Part shown: positions 24,079-31,326 of the stretch, piece by piece | Layout: each line of letters begins with the position of its first letter | Numbering within the stretch: position 1 is the stretch's first letter | DNA from: Aurantibrevibacter litoralis | Lineage (GTDB): Bacteria; Bacteroidota; Bacteroidia; Flavobacteriales; Flavobacteriaceae | Direction of reading: 5' to 3' | DNA length: 64,000 nt | Assembly (NCBI RefSeq): GCF_034651555.1 | Contig: NZ_JAYEEQ010000003.1 | Span: 1-64,000, forward strand | Made by a program: the position numbers and the translations under genes | Notes under the pieces: model-generated | Databases searched by the model: none | The model's input: the letters and a program-made list of their open reading frames with translations, nothing else | What the model was told of the DNA's origin: nothing

Positions 24079-25377
24079 TTATAACCCAAATAGACTCGGA
24101 AGCCACAGGCTTATTTGTGGAAAATAGGTGATAAGAAAAAGAGCAAAAATCATGGCGAGAAATAAGGGAACCAAGGGTTTTACAACTTTTTCTATAGTTG
24201 TTTTTGCAATGCTTACCCCTACAAATAAAACCGAGCCCACCGGAGGAGTACAAAGTCCTATACAAAGGTTAAGCACCATGATAATTCCAAAATGTACCGG
24301 ATCCATGCCTAAGGCAGTTACTACCGGTAGAAAAATGGGCGTAAATATCAATACCGCAGGCGTCATATCCATAAAAATACCCACAAACAACAACAGCAAA
24401 TTTATAATCAGTAAAATGACTATTTTGTTATCACTTAGACTCAATAGACCTGTGCTAATATCTTGCGGTATATTTTCGTAGGAAAGCACCCAAGACATGC
24501 TCATGGAAGCACCAATAAGCAGCATTACAATTGCTGTTGTAGCAGAAGAATCTAGTAATATTCCCGGTAACTTTTTAAACGAAATCTCTTTATACATAAA
24601 CCCCAGTACCAGAGTGTATAATACTGCAATGGCTGAAGCTTCTGTGGCTGTAAAAATCCCTACCACAATACCCCCAATGACGACCACTAAAAGCAATAAA
24701 CTGGGAAAGGCATTTACAAAAGTTTTGATGACTTCTTTTAAGGAACTGCGTTTGCCTAATTTGTAGTTTTTCTTTTTGGCCCAAATAGACGCAATTACCA
24801 TGAGGAATAAGCCGGTTAAAATACCTGGTATGTAACCAGCCAGAAAAAGGGCTGCAATAGAAACACCACCACTGGCCAGCGAATAAATAATGAGCACATT
24901 GCTTGGAGGTATAACCAACCCAATCGTAGAAGAAGTAATATTTACAGCGGCACCAAATTCTTTAGAATACCCGTCCTTTTCCATTTCCGGGCCTAAGATG
25001 CTGCCCATAGCCGAGGCAGAGGCCATAGCCGAACCTGCAATGGCACCCATAAGCATGGCAGCTATAATGTTGATTAAAGCCAAGCCACCCGGTAAGGCGC
25101 CCACCAAGGTTTTCGCAAAAGCAATTAGTCTATGCGCAATACCACCTTTATTCATTAATTCTCCTGAGAGGATAAAAAATGGAATAGCCAGCAACGCAAA
25201 ACTGTCTAATCCGGTGCCCATACGTTGTGCTATGGTGGTAAAGGCCGGAATTGCCGGAATACTAACCATCATGGTAAGCATTGAAGCTATAGCTATGCTC
25301 CAGGCTACGGGAGTGCCAATGGCTAATAAACTTAAAAAGCTGATGATTAATACAATTACAGGAATAAATTCTGTCAT
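24079..25377 (-). CDS. dctM: TRAP transporter large permease, DctM type
   Basis: This 432-residue protein has about 12-13 transmembrane segments and typical DctM stretches (LLAIPFFILSGELMNKGGIAHRL, LVIPPSNVLIIYSL). It forms the sodium-driven translocation pore of a TRAP transporter. It touches dctQ by 1 nt, and uxaB follows. Given the flanking enzymes the substrate is probably a hexuronate or a related sugar acid. Confidence 0.93.
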   Translation of the reverse strand: MTEFIPVIVLIISFLSLLAIGTPVAWSIAIASMLTMMVSIPAIPAFTTIAQRMGTGLDSFALLAIPFFILSGELMNKGGIAHRLIAFAKTLVGALPGGLALINIIAAMLMGAIAGSAMASASAMGSILGPEMEKDGYSKEFGAAVNITSSTIGLVIPPSNVLIIYSLASGGVSIAALFLAGYIPGILTGLFLMVIASIWAKKKNYKLGKRSSLKEVIKTFVNAFPSLLLLVVVIGGIVVGIFTATEASAIAVLYTLVLGFMYKEISFKKLPGILLDSSATTAIVMLLIGASMSMSWVLSYENIPQDISTGLLSLSDNKIVILLIINLLLLFVGIFMDMTPAVLIFTPIFLPVVTALGMDPVHFGIIMVLNLCIGLCTPPVGSVLFVGVSIAKTTIEKVVKPLVPLFLAMIFALFLITYFPQISLWLPSLFGL

Positions 25378-25838
25378 TAGGAGCGTTTTAGGAGATCAGC
25401 AATTTTATAATACATAATGAGTACACCACTTACGGGGATAACCAAATACACAAAAGCCAGTGGAATTTGTAAGGCGGGCGATTGTTGCCCTAGCAGATAC
25501 GAAATGTATACCAGACGACACCCACCTACCACAAAGGCGAGAAGTGCAAAAAGAATCACAAGTATGGCCACAAAATGATATAGTTTTCTTTGGGCTTTTG
25601 GACTTAATTTGGAGGGCAACAGATTAATAGCCACATGCTGATTCTTACCCGCCACATAGGCAGCTCCTAAGATACCGATCCAGATCATTAAATAACGGGC
25701 AAGTTCATCGGTAAAGGAACTTGGGCTGCCTAGCACAAATCGTGTAAACACTTGCCAAAGCACGTTTAAGGTCATAATCGCCATAATGAGCATTAAAAGG
25801 CGTTCCAATAGTTGGTCTATTTTGGCTCTGAAGGTCAT
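25377..25838 (-). CDS. dctQ: TRAP transporter small permease, DctQ type
   Basis: This 153-residue protein has four transmembrane segments and the DctQ pattern VLWQVFTRFVLGSPSSFTDELARYLMIW. It is the small membrane subunit that partners DctM and receives substrate from the binding protein. It lies 2 bp after dctP and shares 1 nt with dctM, so translation is coupled. Confidence 0.92.
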   Translation of the reverse strand: MTFRAKIDQLLERLLMLIMAIMTLNVLWQVFTRFVLGSPSSFTDELARYLMIWIGILGAAYVAGKNQHVAINLLPSKLSPKAQRKLYHFVAILVILFALLAFVVGGCRLVYISYLLGQQSPALQIPLAFVYLVIPVSGVLIMYYKIADLLKRS

Positions 25839-25840
25839 AT

Positions 25841-26830
25841 TTAATGGGTTTCTTGTATTTGTTGAATCAATTCGGACATTACTGCATCATTGGCGTAGGC
25901 TTCATAAATACCTTGCACTTTTTCCAAGAATAAAGTCTTATCGGGTCGTATAATGGTTACGCCTTGTTCTTCCACTGCCTTAAGGGCTTCCGCTTCCGAA
26001 ATAGCCCATAATTTTCGCTGGTTAGGTACCGAACGATTTGCAGCGGTCTGGAGCCATTCTTTTTCTTGTTCGTTAAGTCTGTCCCATAGGGTAGTGCCAG
26101 CTACCAAAATATCGGGCAGTACGGTATGCTCGTCTAAGGAATAATATTTACATACCTCATAGTGGCGAGAAAGGTAAAAACTTGGTGGATTATTCTCTGC
26201 GCCATCAACCACACCTTGTTGCAATGAAGTGTATAATTCGCCCCACGAAATAGGGGTAGGGGAGCCTCCTAAATTTTTTACCATATCCATGGAAGTTACA
26301 CTTTCTTGAACCCTTATTTTAAGACCAGAAAGATCCTCGGGAGAGTTAACTGGGGTTTCCTTAGTATAAAAACTACGGCTTCCGGCATCGTAATAGGCCA
26401 ATCCTTTTAGCCAATATTTAGATCCTTCATTTAAAAGAGATTTGCCAATGGGACCGTCTAGCACTTTAAAAGAATGTTCCCTATCCCTAAACAGAAACGG
26501 GATGCCAAAAACCTTCATTTTAGGAGAAAAGTTTTCCATAGCACCAGCAGAGACTTTGGTTAAGTCCAAACTTCCAATTTGCAAAAGTTCCAAACATTCT
26601 CGTTCGCTGCCCAATTGCTGGTTGGGGTAAATTTCTAATACAAGTCGGCCTCCAGAGATTTCTTTTAAATCCTTGCCCATCTGCACCATGGCTTTGTGTA
26701 CCGAGTGGTTCACGTCCAAACCGTGTCCAAGTTTTAGAATCTTTTCATCTCCTATGGAGCCACAACCTGAAACAAGAAAAAGAATCGCAAGTAGCGTAAA
26801 AAAAGAAAACGGTGCGTTTTTAGGATACAT
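25841..26830 (-). CDS. dctP: TRAP transporter substrate-binding lipoprotein, DctP type
   Basis: This 329-residue protein has a lipoprotein signal (LFLVSGCGS) and the DctP fold: LGHGLDVNHSVHKAMVQMGK, QQLGSERECLELLQIGSLDL, and SPEDLSGLKIRVQES with the conserved carboxylate-binding Arg. Lipid anchoring is expected in Bacteroidota. Its start overlaps the end of eda by 11 nt. Likely ligand: galacturonate or a related hexuronate, from operon context. Confidence 0.93.
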   Translation of the reverse strand: MYPKNAPFSFFTLLAILFLVSGCGSIGDEKILKLGHGLDVNHSVHKAMVQMGKDLKEISGGRLVLEIYPNQQLGSERECLELLQIGSLDLTKVSAGAMENFSPKMKVFGIPFLFRDREHSFKVLDGPIGKSLLNEGSKYWLKGLAYYDAGSRSFYTKETPVNSPEDLSGLKIRVQESVTSMDMVKNLGGSPTPISWGELYTSLQQGVVDGAENNPPSFYLSRHYEVCKYYSLDEHTVLPDILVAGTTLWDRLNEQEKEWLQTAANRSVPNQRKLWAISEAEALKAVEEQGVTIIRPDKTLFLEKVQGIYEAYANDAVMSELIQQIQETH

Positions 26831-27494
26831 TTCTTATTTTTTTGATGAAAGCTAGGGTGGTCTCTACGGTTTGTTGTAGTCCTACAAAATCTTCATTTTG
26901 TAAAGCGTTTTTTGTAATTAGTTGCGACCCCATGCCCACACAGGTCACTCCCGCATCAAACCAACTTTTTAAATTGGTCTCGTCGGTACTTACCCCACCG
27001 GTGGGCATAATACTAGTCCATGGTTGGGGTCCTTTAATCGCTTTTACAAATGCAGGGCCGTAGATATCTCCGGGAAATAGCTTAATGATTTCGCACCCTA
27101 ATTCTTCGGCTCGGTTAATTTCGGTTAACGAACCACAACCTGGAGACCAAAGTACTTTACGCCGATTACAGGCTACGGCAATATCTTCGCGAAGCGATGG
27201 GGTAACAATAAAGTTAGCACCCATTTGCATGAATTGCGAGGCTGCCCCGGCATCCGTTATGGAGCCTACACCCATGATCATTCCGGGTAGGTTCTTGAGG
27301 GCAAATTTTTGAAGTTCGGAAAACACTTCGAAAGCAAAATCGCCACGCGCCGTAAATTCTAGCAATCGAGCGCCACCCTCATAACAGGCTTGGAGAACTT
27401 TTTTTCCTAGGGCTACATCCGGATGATAAAAAAGAGGTACAAGACCGGTTTCCTTCATTGCGGTTGCCACTTCTATTCTAGTATATTGAGCCAT
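26820..27494 (-). CDS. eda: KDPG / 4-hydroxy-2-oxoglutarate aldolase
   Basis: This 224-residue protein is a class I aldolase with LLEFTARGDF (catalytic Glu region), the Schiff-base region CEIIKLFPGD and PTGGVSTDETNLKSW. It cleaves 2-keto-3-deoxy-6-phosphogluconate to pyruvate and glyceraldehyde-3-phosphate. The gene follows kdgK by 11 bp, completing KDG to central metabolism. Confidence 0.92.
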   Translation of the reverse strand: MAQYTRIEVATAMKETGLVPLFYHPDVALGKKVLQACYEGGARLLEFTARGDFAFEVFSELQKFALKNLPGMIMGVGSITDAGAASQFMQMGANFIVTPSLREDIAVACNRRKVLWSPGCGSLTEINRAEELGCEIIKLFPGDIYGPAFVKAIKGPQPWTSIMPTGGVSTDETNLKSWFDAGVTCVGMGSQLITKNALQNEDFVGLQQTVETTLAFIKKIRNVS

Positions 27495-27505
27495 ATTTGG
27501 TTGTA

Positions 27506-28546
27506 TTATCGAGCCACACGTCCAGACGCATCGCCTTCCATTAGTTTGGTAACTTCTTCAACGGTTACAAGATTGGCATCTCCTTTAATTGTATGTTTTA
27601 AACAGGAAGCCGCTACCGCAAAGTCGAGCGCGTTTTGATCATCTTCGGGATATTTTAGTAACCCATAGATAAGGCCACCCATAAAAGAATCGCCACCGCC
27701 CACACGGTCTACAATATCGGTGATTTGGTATTGCCGTGATTCGTACATCTTTTTGCCGTCATACAAAACCCCAGCCCAGGTATTGTGCGATGCACTTATA
27801 GAACCTCTTAGCGTGGTAATCACTTTTTTCGCATTAGGGAATTTAGCCATCATTTGCTTACAAACCGATAGGAATGCCGATGCGCTTACATCATGGCCTT
27901 GCGTAGTAACATCCAGACCTTCCGGTTTAATTTGAAAATGTTTTTCCGCATCTTCTTCGTTACCTAAAATGACATCGCAGTACGAGGTAAGTGCTGTCAT
28001 TATGGCTTCCCGATCTCCACCGTATTTCCAGAGTTTCGCGCGGTAATTTAAATCGGTAGAAATAGGGATACCTAGCTTTTGAGCCACCTTAACGGCCTCC
28101 AAACAGGCATCTGCTGCACCCTGCGAGATTGCCGGGGTTATACCTGTCCAGTGAAACCAACCTGCGCCGTCAAAAACTTTTTCCCAATCAATCATGCCCG
28201 GTTTAATTTCACTTATGGCCGAGTGCGATCGATCGTAAACCACTTTGCTGCCTCGACTTACAGCACCGGTCTCTAGAAAATAGATGCCTAGGCGATCTCC
28301 TCCATAAATTATATGATCCGTACCCACATTGCGTTTGCGCATTTCCATTAAGGCACATTCGCCAATATCGTTTTTGGGTAAACGGGTTACAAAATCTACC
28401 GGTACGCCATAATTTGCTAACGAAACCGCAACGTTGCTTTCACCACCGCCATACACCACATCAAAACGATCGGTCTGCGAAAATCTTAAAAATCCGGGAG
28501 GCGAGAGTCGCAACATAATTTCCCCGAAGGTCACCACTTTTTTCAT
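27506..28546 (-). CDS. kdgK: 2-keto-3-deoxygluconate kinase, PfkB family
   Basis: This 346-residue PfkB-family kinase starts MKKVVTFGEIMLRLSPPG and ends with the family signature DRVGGGDSFMGGLIYGL, which includes the catalytic Asp and anion hole. The preceding LNYRAKLWK block is typical of KDG kinases. It phosphorylates 2-keto-3-deoxygluconate to KDPG, the substrate of the adjacent aldolase. It is the first gene of the kdgK-eda-dctPQM-uxaB operon. No uxaC or uxaA is present here. Confidence 0.9.
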   Translation of the reverse strand: MKKVVTFGEIMLRLSPPGFLRFSQTDRFDVVYGGGESNVAVSLANYGVPVDFVTRLPKNDIGECALMEMRKRNVGTDHIIYGGDRLGIYFLETGAVSRGSKVVYDRSHSAISEIKPGMIDWEKVFDGAGWFHWTGITPAISQGAADACLEAVKVAQKLGIPISTDLNYRAKLWKYGGDREAIMTALTSYCDVILGNEEDAEKHFQIKPEGLDVTTQGHDVSASAFLSVCKQMMAKFPNAKKVITTLRGSISASHNTWAGVLYDGKKMYESRQYQITDIVDRVGGGDSFMGGLIYGLLKYPEDDQNALDFAVAASCLKHTIKGDANLVTVEEVTKLMEGDASGRVAR

Positions 28547-29328
28547 CTGTTTCTATTTATTTTTTTAAATTGGTCGTGCTTCGACTGCGCTCAGCACAGG
28601 AGTGTAACTCGCCAATACGCATTCTTCTGTGTGTTACACATTTTAGCAAGGTTCGTTTCATCCATTTATACATATTTGTTTATAAAAGATATCATTTACG
28701 CAATCATCGAGATTTAAAATACTCCTGCATTTACCGGTCTCTTCCATTCCCGTCCGTGACAGCAAGGGCGGGCGTGTAAACCTAATGTTAAGGTTTCTTT
28801 TACTGCTTATTGGGCGATCACTAGGGCAACTACGCATCTTCATTATCTTTCGAAAATTACCACATCCTTACAACACAAAAAAATAGCTTTATGGTTAAAG
28901 TTTGGTTCTAAAAATACGCTATAACTTTTATATTTTTATCCTTCAGGGCGTTGTTAAGGGCTTACGACAAGGTTGAAACCAAACTGCCGATACGACCTTA
29001 TCCTTATAGCTATCAAAAACATTGAACAAACTGTAACAACTATATTCTTAATCTACACGCACAAAATGTGTGCGCACACAAAACTAATAAAATATTTGTA
29101 CACTAAAACGATGTTGGCTAAAATTATGTTTTTCTCAAAAAAATTTACACATAAAAAAAATCGAATCCAAAGTGTTTTGGCACGATATGTATAATTTTAA
29201 AAGTAAGGATACCTTTAGTAGGTTGTGTCTTATAGAGGCTGCACTATCCGCTTGGAAAAAGCACTGTTCATTATCGCACGTTTTAAAACCAAAATTTTCA
29301 AATTGTTCAAAGAAACGACCTATTTTCT
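28547..29328. other. long intergenic region upstream of the uronate operon
   Basis: About 780 bp without a credible gene. It holds a short repeat remnant at 28770-28830, the motif CTTCGACTGCGCTCAGCAC near 28577, and AT-rich sequence from 28850. A 73-codon ORF at 28973-29194 is lysine/isoleucine-rich noise. I see no clear operator for kdgK. Confidence 0.5.
28770..28830. repeat. short dispersed repeat, related to 44282-44345
   Basis: Both sites contain AAACnTnATGTTAArGTTnCTTTTA, then GCTTATTGGGCG or ACTTCTTGGGCG at matching positions. The similarity is obvious by eye but imperfect. Possibly part of a larger decayed repeat family. Confidence 0.5.
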
Positions 29329-30228
29329 TTATACCGTAGTGCTTTCTTCTTTGGTGTTTTTAGTTTTGGTAGAGGTTGCCATTCCTAGCTCCGGGATTAC
29401 CAAAAGCGGAATTTGTGTTTGGAATGCGGCTTGCTTAATAATGGGTTCGCGTGTAAGTTTTTCCATAAAACTATGGGCGTATTTGAGCATGACCAAAAGA
29501 TGAATATCCAATTCGGTAGTAAACAGTTCTAAGGTTTTGGTTATGGAATTTAGTCTAGTTTCCTGATGTACATAATGGGTAATGTCTTTCAGATATTTTC
29601 GCAACATCGCCAGGTTAAATTGCTGCATCTCGGTAAGTTTGGCATTGGCTTCTTGTACATGTACAATCTGTACCGTGGCGTTAAAGCTGGTGGCTAAATC
29701 TATAAGCGGTTGTAGCTCCGAAGACGTAAAAAACCTATTAAAATCCGTGGCAAAAGCAATTTCTGTAGGCGCCGTAAAGTCAGAATATTGTGGGACGGCG
29801 AGTACGGGACAATTTTTAATAGATTTTATAATCCGCACTGTGTTGCTGCCCATAAAAACGGCTTCCAGTCCGGAAGCTCCCTTTGTACCTGTAACGATAA
29901 GATCCGCATTTACGGCCTCCACCACTTTTTCAATTTCATCTACCAATAGATTAAATGACGAAACTGTTGTAAAATGATGCTTGGGATTGGCATATTCTGT
30001 AGAAAGACGTAGCCGTACTTCATCTAATTTCTGTTGAGAATCGTTATGGGTAGTATCCTCTAAGTGCCCTCTACCCGAAACCGCCATAAAACGACTGTAA
30101 GAAATAGCAGGAGTATAGGTATTTAGCAAATGAAATACGCAGGCTTCCTCTTTATAGAGTGCTATCGCATATCGTGCAGCATTCATTGCATTTTCAGAAA
30201 AGTCCGTAGGTAATATTATATTTTTCAA
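29329..30228 (-). CDS. universal stress protein, tandem USP domains
   Basis: I place the start at the TTG at 30228, giving MKNIILPTDFSENAMNAARY, exactly the paralogues' N-terminus, and 299 residues in all. The frame stays open upstream to 30420, but that part runs through the FNR-type box and a dispersed repeat, so it is not coding. The first domain has GTKGASGLEAVFMGSNT; the C-terminus has a charged tail of about 20 residues. It is preceded by a strong FNR-type promoter and points away from the fnr-like gene. Confidence 0.9.
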   Translation of the reverse strand: MKNIILPTDFSENAMNAARYAIALYKEEACVFHLLNTYTPAISYSRFMAVSGRGHLEDTTHNDSQQKLDEVRLRLSTEYANPKHHFTTVSSFNLLVDEIEKVVEAVNADLIVTGTKGASGLEAVFMGSNTVRIIKSIKNCPVLAVPQYSDFTAPTEIAFATDFNRFFTSSELQPLIDLATSFNATVQIVHVQEANAKLTEMQQFNLAMLRKYLKDITHYVHQETRLNSITKTLELFTTELDIHLLVMLKYAHSFMEKLTREPIIKQAAFQTQIPLLVIPELGMATSTKTKNTKEESTTV

Positions 30229-30252
30229 TTTTAATCGAATTAAAATAAAGTT

Positions 30253-30295
30253 CAAAAATACATAGAGTACCCTGCAGAAACTATGATATATATCA
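30253..30295 (-). promoter_or_regulatory. FNR-type box and -7 element for the USP at 29329
   Basis: TGATATATATCA (30284-30295) is centred 29.5 nt from the first base of a perfect TATTTTTG on the minus strand (30260 down to 30253). The inferred start near 30249 leaves a 21-nt leader to the TTG at 30228. This fixes the gene's true start. Confidence 0.75.
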
Positions 30296-30297
30296 TT

Positions 30298-30517
30298 CAA
30301 TCTAAAGATTCCTCGCCCCTTGGGTAGGGGTTTCCTGTTTATCGCTCCTTTGGAGAGGTCGGAACTGCCTTTTTGCAGTTCCGGGTGAGGTAAAATACAA
30401 CATTTCGGTTTTTGGCTCAAAGGCGAAAATGAAACTGGCGAAATCCGTACTTAGCGCAGTAGAAGTATACCCCTATGGCTTGCCTCGGGGATAGTCAGTT
30501 CCAAGAAATTTTTTATT
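30298..30517. repeat. dispersed hairpin repeat, copy B
   Basis: It begins CAATCTAAAGATTCC, 2 nt from the FNR-type box, and ends 2 nt before the fnr-like stop codon (30520), so it fills the whole intergenic gap. It contains the hairpin GGAACTGC/GCAGTTCC around 30363-30384. About 200-220 bp, non-coding. Confidence 0.8.
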
Positions 30518-30519
30518 TC

Positions 30520-31206
30520 TTAGAACCCTACAATAAGTTCCCGGAGTTTCTTTTCGTCCCCAATACCTATTTTTTTTCCGGAAGTCAACAGAAGCCCTTT
30601 CTTTTTAAATTCTGAAATAACCCTTATGGCAGATTCCGTGGCGGTACCTACTAAATTGGCAATTTCCTCTCTAGAAAGTACAAGGGCAATGAAGCCGTCT
30701 TTATCTTCACCAAAATTTGTTTTTAGATATAGAAAAACTTCGGCTACGCGCTGATGCACTGTTTTTTGAGACATGTTTACGATAACATCATCGGCTTGTT
30801 TTAAATCATGAGCCATATGACGCAGCATTTCTAGCGTAAAATTAGGATTCTGGCTCAAAGCATTGGTAATTTTTTCTTTGGGAATATAACACACTGTCAT
30901 TTCATTTACGGCAACTGCTCCCAAATTGACCGCTTCAGCCACAATAACAGATCGCTGTCCTAATACTTCACCTTTACTGACCAACTTTACAATTTGATCT
31001 TTACCGTTGGCACTAAGCTTGGATAGTTTTGACACGCCTTCGCGAATGCAGTACACCCCGTGTAATTTTTCGCCTTCGTTAAAAATAACCTCTCCCTTTT
31101 TAATGGTTTTGGTAATTTTACTATCCGATACTTTTTTGAGTTCTTCTGTGCTCATGGCTCGCAGCGCATTGAACTGCCGGATGATACAATTTTCGCATTT
31201 GCTCAT
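30520..31206 (-). CDS. FNR-like transcriptional regulator
   Basis: From ATG 31206 the protein is 228 residues: an N-terminal CENC pair (Cys4, Cys7), a cyclic-nucleotide-type domain (KKGEVIFNEGEKLHGVYCIREG, with Cys53), Cys106, and a C-terminal HTH (LSREEIANLVGTATESAIRVIS). The recognition helix keeps the Glu and Arg that in E. coli FNR contact the TGA half-site. The four cysteines could hold a 4Fe-4S cluster, though their spacing is not that of E. coli FNR. An upstream frame extension lies before the predicted transcription start (about 31227). It shares a bidirectional FNR-type promoter with ccoI, so it is probably autoregulated. Confidence 0.9.
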   Translation of the reverse strand: MSKCENCIIRQFNALRAMSTEELKKVSDSKITKTIKKGEVIFNEGEKLHGVYCIREGVSKLSKLSANGKDQIVKLVSKGEVLGQRSVIVAEAVNLGAVAVNEMTVCYIPKEKITNALSQNPNFTLEMLRHMAHDLKQADDVIVNMSQKTVHQRVAEVFLYLKTNFGEDKDGFIALVLSREEIANLVGTATESAIRVISEFKKKGLLLTSGKKIGIGDEKKLRELIVGF

Positions 31207-31230
31207 GGCTTTAATTTTAAAGAGAAAATT

Positions 31231-31304
31231 CAAAATTACAACGGTTTAAAAGTTTGCAAACTGATAATTATCATGGTACAAAAGCCCTCCGATATACATC
31301 TTTG
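31231..31304. promoter_or_regulatory. bidirectional FNR-type promoter of fnr-like gene and ccoI
   Basis: One palindrome, TGATAATTATCA (31262-31273), has a -7 element 29.5 nt from its centre on both sides. On the minus strand it is a perfect TAATTTTG (31238 down to 31231); on the plus strand it is CATCTTTG (31297-31304, one mismatch). The inferred starts give 21-nt and about 19-nt leaders. Confidence 0.8.
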
Positions 31305-31326
31305 TATTCTGGTAGAAAGCAAATGA

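Noticed and set aside
28973..29194. 73-codon ORF in the region before the uronate operon
   Set aside because: Lysine- and isoleucine-rich, typical of AT-rich noncoding sequence.
30229..30420. N-terminal extension of the USP frame
   Set aside because: It covers the promoter box and the dispersed repeat, and the paralogues start at the TTG at 30228.
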